Source: Datnioides undecimradiatus
Taxonomy: Eukaryota > Chordata > Actinopteri > Lobotiformes > Datnioididae
Reading direction: 5' to 3'
Assembly (NCBI GenBank): GCA_008933995.1
Contig: WARS01000030.1
Location: 2,435,501-2,499,500, forward strand
DNA: 64,000 nt
The position numbers and the translations under genes were made by a program. Below are positions 46,681 through 60,639 of the stretch, piece after piece; position 1 is the first letter of the stretch, and the number at the start of each line of letters is the position of its first letter. The notes below the pieces were generated by a model that was not told the DNA's origin, did not search any database, and saw nothing but the letters and a program-made list of their open reading frames with translations.

Positions 46681-47345
46681 ACTAAATGCTTCTCAGTCAC
46701 AAATGGATTGAAGTTATCTTTCCTCTCCTTGGGAAGCAGGGGGATTAAAATAACATCCAGTATAGAGTTATCATTATATTCACCATGCATCCCCCCAAAA
46801 CACCCTCTAACATTATCCTATCAACAATGCTCCCACCTCTTCTGCTTTTTAATTTACACGCACACAAAACATGGTGCTGTGATACATCCATCCAGGCGTC
46901 ACCAGCCACCCGTCGTCATCATCAGCGTCTGTTGGGATGATAAAGTGACGCCGGGCTTCGTTTCAACAGGGAGAGGGAGAGGAGGCCTCCCTCTCAGATT
47001 AAAGAAAGCCTGGGTTTCCGCAGGGACAATGGGGAGGAATTACCATATGAATATGACCACGGCACCCCGGCCTCTTAAGACCATCAATCTCCCCACGCTG
47101 AGCACCGCAACGCCAGATAACCCCCTGGATATCCCCTCTTAACCTCAATTTCTCAGGATGTATTAAGAGATGGTCGCCACAGAGTGGAAGGGGAGAGAAG
47201 AGGGAGTCAGGAAGGAGGAAGGGGATTGGGGCTGGACCGGCGGGCGCTGCCTTTTTTTTTTTTTTTTTTGCACACCATCCACCCCAACCTGAAACAAGTT
47301 ATAACGCAATCAATCTTGTCCCAGAGGGAAAAATATGGCAGCTAA
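46681..47345. promoter_or_regulatory. Candidate conserved non-coding block
   Basis: High-complexity sequence carrying a 144-codon open frame at 46708-47142 with no recognised domain, and a poly-T tract at about 47252-47269. The stretch 47030-47160 ('ACCATATGAATATGACCACG' and flanks) looks most enhancer-like. The open frame lacks splice signals or a family match, so I treat it as chance. Confidence 0.3.
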
Positions 47346-50300
47346 GTGAATTTTACATGAAGATCCTCCCTCTGCTTATGCTCATTGCTCCCGTATCACA
47401 GCACCTCTCTGTGGGGAGAACTGTGTGATGAAGGAGGTGGGAGTGAAAACTATGTGCATGTATTGGAATGGGAAACTTGTGGCGGTCGCCTGTGGAGGAG
47501 ATGATGGAGAGTTCCTGCCCTAGCATAAAAGACAAATAATATATATAATAATATAAATAATTACACTTGGCTTTAAAGCTACATTATTGTATTTATTTAT
47601 AAAAGGCAGTACAATAAACTGTGATATCACACTGTGTTATAGTGGTTTTTTTTTTACGGATGACTAACAGTTGCCTACTGGTGAGGGGCTGGCAGCATGC
47701 AGTGGATTTATTTAGGGCTTTCTCAGGGATGAGAGGGGTGAGACTTAAACAAATTAAAGTGGCTGGAGACTTTAATCACCAAACTGGTGAGCTAACAGAC
47801 ACCAGATCACTCCATAGAGGTGAGGAGAACTGCAGAGCCAGTGATATCTGCTTATGGTTCGTCGCTATGTTTCTACTTTAAATAAAAAAGGAAGAAATTA
47901 GTGCAGCTTTAAACCTTTAACGTGACAAGTTAATATGGAAAGTGCAGAAATCAGCTCGGTCAGCTTGAGATTGAAACATATCTGCTTTGATTAAAAAAAA
48001 AAACAAACAAAACTCCTGTTGGAACAAAACAAAAGCCGAGGACTTCAGGTCATTAACTAACAAATCACTACAAAGGTTGCATCATTCACAGTCTGAATGC
48101 TTTATTTCTCTTCCTGACAAAAACATTACCTGCGACAATTCCCGACATTTTTAGGGGCGCCATCAAAATACCAGTAAATATTGAGCTTGTTATTTTATGC
48201 ACAGCTGCTGCCATTGCTGTGAAACCAGGACCTGGATGTGTTTGTGCTAACAGTTTTAAAATGTTAGATGTATTTTACATTTATATGATTTGTTATTGTA
48301 GAATATAGTTATGTATTTGGATTGATTTAGAATCCACACAAGTCAGATTCCGTAAAATATCCTGCAAATCACCAAACTTCCAATCGGTGTGGGTCCACGT
48401 GTGAGTGGTGTTAGACGTGTGAGTGGGCGTTCCAGGATGTGCAGTGACTGAACACATCCTGCCATCCAGGTGACAGCTGTTTGACTTTTATTTGCTCATG
48501 CTGCCCTGCCAGTGATCATCCATTAACAGGTCAGACTGCAACAACACCTCACTGACATGGCGTTCAGCCTCCCCGAACAATGGATGTGTGATATCAGCAC
48601 CTTCTCTTTCCCTTATTTTGTCAGGTGTGGAGCTCAAAGGGCTCAGTGAATTAAAAATAGTCCATCACGTCCTACTTTGCAGTTCAGCTGAGGTAGTTTT
48701 CTAGATGTCTAATGGGAATAAATGTGAGCTCATATCGGATCATATGTGCCAGTATGTGCTGGGCAGAATAGCACTAAACTGCTGAAGCGCCGATCATCTC
48801 TGTATCATCCTCTAAAGACCTTAACTTTAGAATATTCTGCTGCTGGTCTACTCACACTCACTCACTTGATCACTTGACTCCTGTCTAAAAACAAATCCGC
48901 TTGCTCCCTGCACCACAACAGATTCAATTCAAAGCCGTTCACTTCCAAGAGCCCCTTCCTCCCTCGCTGGCCTTCTCCGCCACCACACTCCCTCCGACAG
49001 CCTGCTTTCCTATTTACACAAACCTCCAGGATCATGCCCCAGACCTGAGGTGACAGGGCCTTCTCCATAGCTGCGTCCTCCCTTTCCTCTCTCACACACC
49101 CAGACACATCCACCACTGCTCTGACCTTGTTTTGTTCAAAAACTTACCCAAAGCTCACCCTTTAATGATTTAATGTCTGCATTTACACCCTATCCTGGTG
49201 AGCTCTTGTATCGTGTTTCCATAGTTTTACACTTAATCAATTTATTAAGTAATCAAGGGTCTATGAATGTCTTAAAAAGCCTCTTATAAATGAACTACTA
49301 TGATTGTTATTAATATAAATCAGAGATATTCATATTACTTAACCATCAGTCTTTAAATGAATACATTATAAATTAAAAACATGCAGCAGTTTCTGGAATT
49401 ATTGATTTTGTCGCTGTTTTTTTTTTTGTTTTGGCGGGGCCAGGAGAGCGGTTTGCTATCAGCGGTGCACGAGGATGCAGACAAGAAACGCAGGAAGAGA
49501 GAGCTGGATATGAGAAACAGCACAGTTCCTGGTCATAGTCAAAGCTGGTTAATAGCAGTGATTCAGCAGTGTTAACGTCCGGGTCATTGGAATGCCCCTG
49601 GACATGATGTTTTTGAAGTGATAAACAAGTCAAAGCGATTGTGTCGGACACAATTTTAACTGGCAATAAAAAGTCTTAAGAAGTGTAAGAATCACTAGTA
49701 AGTTCCAAATAATCAATTCTTGAAGAAATAATGGCAAAATTCATTTTAACAATCTATCATTTATTATCAGTGTAAAGGTTTTATCAATAGTTTAAAAAAA
49801 CACTGCAATATAGTTGTAATACAAGCATTTATTAATGCGTTTGTTAACAGCTGTAACTGGGTGCAGGTGTATAAATAAGGAAAAAAAATATAAGAGTAAC
49901 AATATACAATATGTCCCTGTAGGATAAGTTATAATTATTTACAAAATGTCGTACATCAACAAGCTCTAAAAATGTTCTCATAGGTGCATATATCTACATT
50001 ACAGTGTGATGTAAGCCATTTCAAAAGTATTTTAGAGTGTTCCACAATGCTAAAGTTAAATGTTATGGTTTTGAACCCTATATAGCTCATATATAACTTT
50101 TAACTTTTTATGTTTAAAGAAATAATTGTTTTCTTGCACCTTCCTGCACAATAAATATGGGAAAAGCTATTTGAGTTTAAAAATAGGTAAAACACACAAT
50201 CAGAAACAAGTTGAATATTCAAATATTTTGCTCTTACTTTACACTTATTAAACAATATTTTTTCAGGTCATGAATGGAATTGCTAGATTGTACCTTTATG

Positions 50301-50640
50301 TACACATCTTCACTATCGGAGCAAATTGCTGTTTTTATTTACTATTAAATAACATTATCTCAAAAAAATTTCCAAACACTGCATCTGGATATACGAGATT
50401 CCTTCATATCAAAGTCAAAAGCTTCCAGAGACTTTTGTCTGAAACTGGAACAATAATTATTCAAAATGATCAATTTCTCAAATGTCACCTGCTTTAGTAG
50501 CTCTCGCTTTATGCACCTTTTAAAAAAAAAATAATCCAGCTTTAGGTCTCCTCAACGTGACCGCGCTGAAGGAAGCAAGAGCAATACAGCAAAGGGAAAA
50601 GGTCAGATAATTATTGAATATGATCGACTTGTCCATTTGT
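47346..50640. other. Gene-poor DNA, nothing recognised
   Basis: Mixed composition; several poly-A/T runs (about 47644-47655, 47991-48003, 49420-49431, 50520-50530). No exon was recognised. Confidence 0.35.
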
Positions 50641-51005
50641 CAAGCAGATGTACCGGCAGATAACATAATGTACATGTCAGAGAGAGACGGTGGCAGATCC
50701 ATGGGCTGGAAGGAAGGAGAGGAAGAGAGACATGGGGATAGACACGGGGCGCAGAGGAGACAGTGATGTAGATGCATCAAGCTCTGTAGGAACGAGCGAC
50801 AGAGAGCTGCGGATGGGAGAGCGGAGAGAGAGAGAGAGCGAACACAGGTGTAATAGATTTCTGGTGTCTATATTTCATGTTGAAAATTGGCTGGTACATC
50901 CAAGCGGTTTGATCTATGAGGGCCGTCGTCTTAAGAAAAAACCTTAGTAAATGTGTAATTTCTCCCTTGATGGAACACAGGCGAAAGGCTATTCTTCTTA
51001 TTCCC

Positions 51006-51043
51006 CCCTCTCTCTCTCTCTCTCTTTCTCTTTCTCCCTCTCT
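51006..51043 (+). repeat. (TC)n pyrimidine-rich tract
   Basis: TC repeat with TTTC interruptions, continuing as CT-rich sequence to about 51090. Confidence 0.85.
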
Positions 51044-51090
51044 TTCGGGTTGTTTCCACTCCCTCTCCCTCCCCTCCTCCCTCCTCTTCA

Positions 51091-52239
51091 TGCTCCTTGA
51101 TGTCTCCATTTCATTACCAGCCCTCCATCTATCAACCTTTCCCGTTTTTTGTTTTTTTTTAAGGAGTGACTTTCCTCACGCGCAGTTTTGGACAGAGGAG
51201 CTATGATTGTGGGTGGACATCTGCCCCATGATCACTACTGCTCTATGTGTGTGTGGGTGGATGTATGTGTCAGACAAGTGCATTCTTGCATAAGTTAATA
51301 TACCTATATATCTGTGTTTTACTTGTTCCTACTTTGCAACATTTCTACATCAGGCACATAGACACTCATGAATACACATACTGTCCATTCATGAGCTTGA
51401 ACGCCTGCATTTGTGTCTGTGACCCTCTCTGACCTCTGCTCATACCCGCTGCTCTCTCTGCTCTGGTGTCAGCCACAGGAGCAGACTTGATGGGAACAAT
51501 GAATGGAGACAGAGCAGCAGCATTATCAGAGGTCTGGATGTAAGGAGAAAAAAAAGTGTTGTGAATAAATGGGGCGGTGGGCTGAACGGCACCGCACTAC
51601 TGATGTGTAAAAGATAAAGAAGGGCTTGGCGTTGATCTACGAGCATGACGGCAAGTGAGAAGAAGGGAGGGAGGAAGGTGCAGAGATGGAGACCCATGTG
51701 AAGTACAGGCTTTAGAAATGAAGTCTGAAAGACTTTTGATATGACTCTCAACTAATTCTGTGGTAAAACCTGACGTTTAAAAAAACTGGAATAACACAAG
51801 ATAAAATAAAAATGGGTAAACAACTGAAGAGATTAAAAAAGGGACTGCAGACCAATCAGAACCCAGAAATTTGGGTTTCCTAGCAGATGTGTGATTTCAA
51901 AACTTTTTCTAAACAAGAGTGGTTCCAAAAATCAAGCCTTATATAAATATATATTAAATATATTTAAAATGCCATAATAAACGTGCAAAGGTGTGCTTTA
52001 AAATGCACTAAAAAAATAGATTTTCCATACTACTGCTTATTTTATTAACAAACTTCCTGGATTTGGGCCGGGACATGGCCTCTCACCAAATCTCTGACAT
52101 TCCAGGACACAGTGGACGGCAGCAAGCTCAGACTCCTTCATTTAAACATGGCTGAACAAGTGAAGCCTTCAAAAGAGGACTGAAGAACACAACAAATATG
52201 CCAATTAAACACTTTCAGGAGTGAATGATAAATGAACAG
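51091..52239. other. Gene-poor DNA, nothing recognised
   Basis: No supported exon or repeat family. Confidence 0.35.
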
Positions 52240-52470
52240 GAGCCATCACAGATCACATTAGAATGAAGCTGCTGCTGCTGCTGGTCGGTGGTGATCGCAC
52301 TACTAATAATGTGAGATCAGTTGTCTCTATCAGCGGTGGGCCGGGCAGGCCTTTTAATCATGGTCTAAGGGGTGCCGAGCCTCTCTATCATCATTGAACT
52401 GTGTCCGGGGCTAATTGTGGCTATATTTCACTGTCCCCGTGGCCTGAACACCGCAACGATCTGCTGGCCT
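52240..52470. promoter_or_regulatory. Candidate conserved non-coding element
   Basis: Motif-dense high-complexity block: CTTTTAATCATGGTC near 52350, GGGGCTAATTGTGGC near 52408, and GC-balanced flanks directly before a CA tract. Stops in all frames. Confidence 0.35.
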
Positions 52471-52481
52471 GCTGCAGAGTC

Positions 52482-52503
52482 TCACACACACACACACACA
52501 CAC
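52482..52503 (+). repeat. (CA)11 microsatellite
   Basis: Perfect CA repeat. Confidence 0.9.
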
Positions 52504-55364
52504 ATACACTGAAACACACACCCTCACACCCTACACTGTAGGCCTGATGGGGCCGGGGACAAGAAAACAGATGTACACATGTTCGGCTCAGCTGCATAAG
52601 ATGCACACCAGAACTGAGAGTGTTATGGGAAAATGCACTGAAGCTTTTGTACAATCAAATACAATCAGTGATAACAAATGTAGTCTTTTCTTTAGTTTAC
52701 ATAATTAAACAAAATACTTTATATAAAAATAAATGCAAAGTCGTGGTGAAAAGGACAATTTTCTCAGCATTCATTCCAGCAATACAACACCTGAGTCACG
52801 CTCAGGTTATCAGTGACTAATTAATTCCCCCGTCCATCTACTTTGTTGTTTCTTCAATCAATTAATCATGCAGTTTAATGAAACTCAGTGCAGATGTGTC
52901 ACATTAAAGGCCAACATCCCCTTTGCCACAGGAAGGCTTTTAATGTCAAACACATTTGGAGGAAGTATGCAGTATGTGTTGCTCAATGCTGAACGCATAA
53001 AACCACAAAGTCAAATTCGTTTGTAAGTTACATCTGATTAAAATGTCTAAAATTGATCTCTAACACATGGAAACAAAGCTCCGTCTCTAATATAAGGTCC
53101 TCTCAAATACAGGCCTGGTTCCCTCAATATTAGAAAATTTACGGTACTTTAACTATGAGTTAATAAACACATCCTGTAGCTGTTTCACAATAAAAGCCCT
53201 CCGGGGAAGTGAAGGGATTACCTCTCATAAAAACCTGGAACGCTTCTAATGTGGAACAGATTGAGGAACAGCAGCAACAGCAGAGAAGCACGGAGCAAAT
53301 GAGCAGCAAACGCAGGAGCTTCTCAGTGAAACATGATCAAACGCAGGTGACACAGGCCTCTAATAACAGCATGTCTCCGATGATGGTTCTCTCTTATGCA
53401 GATAAGTGATGCTTTATTACTCTGTGAAAGCTGGATTAAAACACACATCTACACACACACATACAGAGAAAGAGAGGTGATACATTTGCTTGCTCTGTCT
53501 TCTCCCCTTCCTTAATCACTCTCCATCTCTCCTCTCTCCTCACCTCGACACCGACCGGTCACCTCTGCTGCTCAAACTTTTAATTAAAGTTAGAGCCTTG
53601 ACAACTGGACACCTGAAAGAGAGGGGAGGTGGAGGCGGGGTGGGGGTGGATGAGTGGCTGGATGCTGCTGTGCTTCTACCTCTGAGCCAATCTTTTCTCT
53701 TCTCTCTACTCATCTCTTACCTTCTTCCTGTCTCCTCCTCCCTCTGTGTCTGAAAAAAAAGCAATTTTCATGAATTTGACTTAATGGACAGGGTTGTGTC
53801 CCTAATATGTAATGATGGACTGACACCTACACTGAAAGCCCTTAGTCTGCTTACAAAGAAGCAACCTGGCATTTCGATACGTGGAGTGTTTTGACTTGTT
53901 TGTGGAAACCAAATCATATTAGTGGAAAGTTAATGTACAGCCCTCTCTGGGTGTGTATTACTCTCAGTCAGGAGTGATTTCCCGGAGTCATTAAACAACA
54001 GTTTGGCCGGGCTGAAAGCTCTTACACCATGTTAGCCAATCCTACTTCATAAAGGATATAAAAGACCTGGATTTTTTTGTTTTCACCTGTGCTCTAAAAC
54101 CTTATTTTGTTTGTTTTTTCATTTTTAAAAAGTTTTTTGTAAACATTTTCCTCTGCTGAGTGAAAATGTGCAGATAATTTAATACAATTTCTGTACTAAG
54201 AATCAGATTAAGGAATTAAATTATTCAGCCACTGCCAAAACATGAATGGAGAAGTAAGTCAGTTTGGAGGGGCCAGTGAAAACACAGCCAAGGCAGAAAC
54301 GTGCCTGCAGCAGTGCAGTGTGTGTATATCTGATAGCACTTACATCTCTCTCCATCATCGCAGATGGCTGTCTGTGGTTTCCAAAGAAGTTGCGGTTACT
54401 GTACAGACGTGCATTTGTGTCTGTTTATGTGCGCACATGCATGTGAACATACTGCATGCGTGCAAAGTGTGAGTGCATTTAGACCCCCTTCCCCGCTGTG
54501 GGTCTAATTTCAAAAACGGCCTCTAACGCATTTACACAATAGAGAAGGATACACTTAACGGAGGCACCTGATGCCAAAAACACTGAGCCAACATTAGCAG
54601 CCAAAGTAAAATATATCATCTAAAAAGCCACATAACAGTGTTAGTAAAGGAACTGTGCTCGAGAGCTCTCAGTGTAGAGTGACATTAGCTTGTTAGAGGG
54701 GGAGAGAGAGGAGGAGGAGAAGGAGGAGGAGTGAATATAAAGGACCAGTTCAAACTTAATACAGTACTTACATACAGGTCTGCTATATGTCCTCCCCTCT
54801 GTATTGGCTTTAATCTTTCATACTTATTTAATTGAAACTATACAGCTGAATAGATTTTTAAAAGATACCCACTTGAGTTTTGAATGAAGACAGATTTTAA
54901 TGGATTGCAGGATAAGGTTTTACTTCTCTGACCAGATTTAAACAGTTTGAAATAATCCATAAACAAACATGTTCTTATAGCCATGATAATCAACCAAAGC
55001 TGCTGACTGTGTTTCTTTATCCAGAGCTATACCACCCTTAAACACGTAAACAGGTATAGGTAACTACATAGAACCTGAACGATCTTGTAGTTAAAACAAT
55101 CTGACTGGTTAATGCAGTATCATTTGAGATCCTGCACAACCAAGTGTTTTGACTTCTTTTTCAAATGTTCCTGCTTTAAAACTCCTCAGAAGACATGGCT
55201 GGCAGACAACCACACGCATGACAACGATGGAGTCAGCGTAGCAGTTAAACAACCCTGCTCCGCCCTTCCTGCCCTGTCTGAGTGACGCGCTGCATCTGTG
55301 TCCTGTTCAGTTCAGCTGAGTCCACAGCCACACAGTGAGGCTGCAGTAAATCACAATGTTGCTT
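52504..55364. other. Gene-poor DNA, nothing recognised
   Basis: CT-rich stretch at about 53500-53760 and GA-rich stretch at 54698-54735. The piece 52815-52960 is high-complexity and might be regulatory. No exon was recognised. Confidence 0.35.
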
Positions 55365-55720
55365 TGAATTAAATGCTAACATTCTCACAATGCTACATGG
55401 ATGTCGAGCGTGCATAAAGTTTACTGTGGTCACCATTTTCATTTGGCTTGTTAGCAAGCTAATATTTATAATAAGCACCAAAGTACAACTGAGGCTGATG
55501 GGAATGTTATTAGGTTTGTAGATGTTTTGTCATAAAGCATAGAGGATCACTGAGGAATATGAATGTCTGTGCAATTCATCCAGTCACTGTCAAGAATAGT
55601 GCTGCAGCAGAAAAATTTAAAGGACCATCACAGTTGCTGGGCTTTAGCCTCTAGGGACCATGTCTGTCTTAAAGTTAATGGTAACCCATCCAGTAGGTGT
55701 TTTACTGGCCATCCCTAACG
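55365..55720 (+). repeat. Dispersed teleost repeat, plus-strand copy
   Basis: Contains 'AAAGTACAACTGAGGCTGAT', 'GGGAATGTTATTAGGTTTGT', 'TTTTGTCATAAAGCATAG', 'ATGAATGTCTGTGCAATTCA' and 'TCCATCCAG'-like wording in the order of an abundant percomorph repeat. It is the counterpart of 3840-4110 in the other orientation. Confidence 0.7.
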
Positions 55721-55839
55721 CCACACAATAAGCATGGCCCAAAATATTAAAACCCACTGATTCTTTTAATCAATAATTATATTCTTTTTGGAATAAATCC
55801 ATCCAACATTCAATTATTTTTTCAATTTTTAGACCCTCT

Positions 55840-56400
55840 TTGAAACCCTATAGTTTAATGATATCTTTTGTGATACACTGTTCATTTAAAGGGTTATTCC
55901 ATCATGCCTTGGGTCATGTAAGACCTGCTTTGGCAAGTGAGAGTAAACTGTACCACAGTGCAGTCACAACACCGACAGAATCTCTTAAATGTTTTGAGAA
56001 AAAGTTTGAGATTAAAAGACGAGTCCTGTGCGGCGCGTTGCAGACGGCAGCCGGTCTGAGTCGGTCCCTCAATCCCTCGCAGGAAGTATTCAGCTGAGAG
56101 ATGGATGGAGGCAATCCTTCCTTCCCATCAACCACCTCATTAGTCCCTCTCAGCCATAAAGCCGTCCCATCAGGCCACGCTGTCATAACTCACTTTACTG
56201 CATTGATTTTAATCACGGCAAATGTAAACATACGTATTATCAATATCAATGCACAAAATAACGCTGTAATATGCAATTACCGAGTGGCATCGATTTTTCT
56301 TCCCTCTCCCCCTTTCGCCTCTTTTTGCCCCCACCCCCCGTCTTCTCCCCACTTCAATGTAATCATGGGATCGTCCTACTTTGAACTGATTTAATAAGGT
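55840..56400. promoter_or_regulatory. Candidate conserved non-coding element
   Basis: Long high-complexity block. Best part about 56030-56300, with CACCTCATTAGTCCC, TTTTAATCACGG, TGTAATATGCAATTACCG and several other homeodomain-type cores. Open frames in both directions give no recognisable protein. Confidence 0.4.
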
Positions 56401-56720
56401 TGTTATATATAAATATATATAGCAGGCAGGCAGGCACTGGCTGAATATTACAGAGGTGATTTTCATAAATTTCAATGCAGGGATGAGAGTGTTTGAGTGT
56501 TTAGCCTGGAGGGAGGTGAAACCAGGACAAAGCAGGAGGACTTTATTGTGGTGAACAGGAGGGCACGACAATCACTGCATACAATTTCCTTTTTTTTCAT
56601 TGCCGTTTCACCTTTGGAGAATTTTGTAGTTAACATCAGCATGTGTAGAAAAGAAAAGTTAAAATGAGGCAGATCACTCAGTAATATGAAGGTAATGTCG
56701 GTATGCTTTACGTCTACTGA

Positions 56721-56880
56721 CCCCTGTGGCTTAGTGGTTAAGGTGGCCTCCGTGAACCACAATGTCCTGCTCTCAATCCGCCTGGAGGTCTTTGTCGTAC
56801 CTCTCTCTCCTTCCTTTCCTGTCATCTCTACCCTCCTGCTCTCTTCCAAGGCTAAAAAAAAGGCCAAAATACTGTAAAAA
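56721..56880 (+). mobile_element. tRNA-derived SINE, 3'-complete copy
   Basis: The head 'TGTGGCTTAGTGGTTAAGG' is a pol III A-box-like tRNA-type start. A degraded B box follows (CTCAATCCGCC), then a pyrimidine-rich body (CTCTCTCCTTCCTTTCCTG) and an A-rich tail with AAAGGCCAAAATACTG. This layout is that of the common tRNA-SINE of percomorph fish. Confidence 0.7.
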
Positions 56881-58430
56881 ACAGGAATACGCATCAAATA
56901 TTTTTGGGCCACTTGGGGGCAGTGGAAACAAGCTGTGTTTTTAAAGTATGCAATCTCACATGCATATTTCTTTTACAGTTTCTGAGACTTAACCAATTAG
57001 CTTAACTTAACCAAGCATAACCAATTAGCTTGTAGAAAAGAATCGCAGTGATCAAAACATAACATAACTTTGGAAATTGTAAAACACTGTGTCATCTACA
57101 AACAAAATCATCTACAAAAGAACTCAAAAAAATCTTGAAAAACACACCTCGTTCACATCATCTTCACTCTCTAAATGGCATAACAGACAAGGCTTTTTGC
57201 TTTTGGAGAAACCCTTATGGTCACTTAGTGTCACATCCTGTAATAGGTTATGGCCACACATAAGGTCCTGCACTATTATTTTTATGAGACACGGTGTTTT
57301 TAATTTATCTTACCATGCAAAAAGACCATTTTCCTTACACATCCTGTATAAAACGGTGAGCATCCAAAATACTAAACAAAAACCTGCTGGCACAAAATAA
57401 AGAATTGACTGTATGAGTGCCAGGATGCACTACTGACATGCAAATATACCAAGTAAAGTCTACTTTTATATTAATTTAATGTCAATTAATGTGATTTCAC
57501 CACTGATCAAGTTGTGTCAAATAACAATAGTGACGGCAGATCAGCTGACAGCTGTTTTTCACTTTTAAGGTTTGTGTCAGGTTGACGTCTGATGCTCATA
57601 AAGAAAATTTAAATATTTAACTGACGCTGTATCTTCCATGTACACCTTGTTTACTTGTTACTTGTTTTCAGGTATTTTAAATCACCTTTCAAAACAAAAG
57701 TTACTCACATGATACATATGAATAGGTTGGTTTAAGCCTTGTCAACACACAGGTTCATGAGTGTGCTAAAAGTCTGCTTATCCCAACTGTGCCCAACTCT
57801 TTATCTCACAACCTCATCTTCATAATTTGATTGTGTTTTTGTTTGTAGGCCTTTGTTTTCATCTGATGGCATTACAGAGAAACAATGAAGGAACCAGCAA
57901 ACTCTCTGTACACACACACACACACACACACACAGTTTCAGGTGACATAGACTGAATCAATCTGTCACCATTTGTCACTGACCACTCTCCACTCCACCGT
58001 GCCTTTGTGACACGGTGCTGGTGTGTATGGGTGTGTTTTCGTCAACCTACACTGTAAAATCACCTTTGACAGGTGTATTGAGGAGATGCTCCCCCATTCT
58101 CCACGACTGCTTCCAGTAAAAACCTGATTGTTACCTGTCCGTACAAGAAGCAGCTCGGAAAAGACAAAAGGGTGCGACGGCAAAAGAGAGGGGAAAGCTC
58201 TGCAGCGAGGATGTGGAGGAGAGAGAGAAAATGGGGTAAAATCACGTCGAATGACAGGCGACGAGAAAACCAAACTGACAGATGCTGCCTAACTGGGAGG
58301 AAGGGAGACGAGAACAAGGGCAGCTACTGAAGAGGAAGTCGCTTTTGAATTATTCTGCCTGGAAAAATACGGCCCAGCAGAGGTGATAGGTGTTAAAGGA
58401 ATGAAGAAGCTAGCTGAATAAATGATTAAC
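56881..58430. other. Gene-poor DNA, nothing recognised
   Basis: A short imperfect tandem repeat 'TAACCAATTAGCTT' occurs at about 56990-57032; a (CA)n tract at 57910-57934. No exon was recognised. Confidence 0.4.
57910..57934 (+). repeat. (CA)12 microsatellite
   Basis: Perfect CA repeat. Confidence 0.9.
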
Positions 58431-58770
58431 TACATCACGGATTCAGTTTTTATATGGCCGATACATCTCTGCCTCGCTCACAGCACAATCCCGCACTTAT
58501 GGAATGTGCCTAATCCATAACCATAACGCCGGCGTGGCAGCATGGACTTATATATCAAGACATTTGCTCCGTATGATAATGCTCATTGTAGCTCACATAT
58601 CATCAGGTCTGCTGCTCCCGTACATATAAACAGATGGTCACGTCACGTCTTTGGGACTTTACAAAGTAAGAACCGTGTGGAAACTAGTCAAATGATTTCT
58701 TTATTGGCATCCTTATCCTCTCATCATAAATCACAACCCTGTTAATTTTTAATTTGTGCATATGGCATGT
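58431..58770. promoter_or_regulatory. Candidate conserved non-coding element
   Basis: High-complexity block with GTATGATAATGCTCATTG, AATCCATAACCATAACGCCG and TTTTTAATTTGTGCATATGG. No repeat wording and no coding signature. Composition-based call only. Confidence 0.35.
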
Positions 58771-58823
58771 GTATTAAAAACGCAAACACTAATTAACTAT
58801 GCAATGATAAATGACAAGACAAA

Positions 58824-58862
58824 TCTCTTCTCTTCTCTTCTCTTCTCTTCTCTTCTCTTCTC
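58824..58862 (+). repeat. (CTCTT)n pentanucleotide satellite
   Basis: About eight perfect TCTTC units in a row. Confidence 0.95.
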
Positions 58863-60600
58863 AGCTGTTATATCAGAATTGATACCCACCATGCTTTGTT
58901 CTCCAGTTTCATTCAGAACAGTTCTAATGAGGACAAACTGCTCCCTGGTTGAGCCACAATGGCTCCGCCGACTCTGAAAAGAACTAAAATGGCTGAATGG
59001 AAATGAGAGGGGCAGAGGAGGTCAGCCCTCAGCATCAATTCTCATATTAGTGCGCACACATACACACACACAGCCACATGCACACAAATGACTATTGCAC
59101 ATTGAGGTGTCATAGAAGCATAACGGTGACAGCAGCCATCTCTCTAACCATCCCTCTCCTCTAATATCATCATTTGAATCTCTCTTTCTCTCTCTCTCTC
59201 TCCCTCATCTCTTAATATTATCATCTGAATAGCCAGCAGGTGATGGGATGTTGGACCAGGGATCAAATTGAGAAAATGTATTAGGAAAAGTGGAATAACT
59301 GACCGGTAACCTTATTAGCATATCCCCGGCAGAGACAGGCAAATGGTAATTTATTTATTCATTATTTTATTTATTTTGCTGTTACATAAGATTGATAAGA
59401 CAGACTTCACATTATAATCTACACTCCATAGAGCCAAAGTGGTATTTCACGTATGTGTGGCAATATGTCATTGTCAAGTTGCTAATTACCAATCTGGACA
59501 AAAACAATTGAGGCCATTGTAAAGAGTTACAGAATACTGTGTTTTGAACCAGCCGTAGCTGTTATTATTGCTGATCTTTCCAAAAATTTTGCATGCTCTC
59601 CATTTCTTCATCATCTTTCCTGAACAGAGATATATATATTTGAGTATATTGTAGGGATGGTAGAGACGGAAACGATTTCCATGTATACAATATGAAAATG
59701 CTCACATCTTTGGGCAACACTAATGCAAGACAAGTATATGATTACAGAGTTAGCTGTGTGAGGGTTAAAAGTCCCTTTCATTGAAAATGCAGCTCTTGAT
59801 TTATTAGATTGGTTTCTATTACTTTGAATTGCATTGGCTAATATGAGGAATCCATATTTGATTGCTTTGCAAACCAAACAAGGATATGTGAGGATATCAA
59901 AGCTGTTGTTCCTCAGTTCCTCAGATAATGATAAGTAAGGACATGCTTTTTAGAACTGAAAACCTTCTTGATTTTGACAAAATTTAGCGAGGTATTATTT
60001 GTCAAAATACCACAGCTCCCATGATGATCACCACACAGATGCCTATACATGGCAGTCACAGTCAGTATTTCTCCTCAACTGATTTTTTAATCTATAATAT
60101 AGCCCATTAATAGGATATATATTCATTATACCTCATTTTAGGCCAATGATTAATTTCAATATACAAACAATTATTTATAGATGAGAAAATGGGAGTTTTA
60201 AGGCTGTTCTGATGTTTGGAGATTAGTCAGTTTTGTTCTAAGAAGTCATGGAGGAATTTTCCTTAAATAAAATACTATTTAATTAAAACCATTGAAAGTT
60301 TTGAGGCCTACTTAATTAGCGAAATATACAAATTGCCTTTCTTGTTATTCAATGTACTAATGAAAGATTGTAGTTAAACTATAAAACTTCTGTCTCTGCC
60401 AGAAGCAAGTGGCAGGTGTAGTTGAACCACTGCCGCTGGAGTCCAAGTCCGCTCTGGCGTCAAATGATAGAGACGGCCAGGTGAGGATGCCTTGATTAGC
60501 AATTTTACGTATGCTAGTAGCTAAATTATTAATGTTTAAGACTCTGTGGGGAAGTGTGGAGTTTATTGAGGGTCTCACACCAGTGAAAGTAGAAGGAAAA
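58863..60600. other. Gene-poor DNA, nothing recognised
   Basis: (TC)n at about 59178-59204; otherwise AT-rich. No exon was recognised. Confidence 0.4.
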
Positions 60601-60639
60601 AAACGTTATTTCCAGCTAAAACAGCCGAAGGACTTAACT

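Noticed and set aside
46708-47142. 144-codon open frame in the desert
   Set aside because: No recognisable domain, uneven composition and no flanking splice or promoter signals; probably chance within a possible conserved block.
56472-56912. 146-codon minus-strand frame
   Set aside because: It runs through a tRNA-derived SINE copy in antisense, so it cannot be one real protein.
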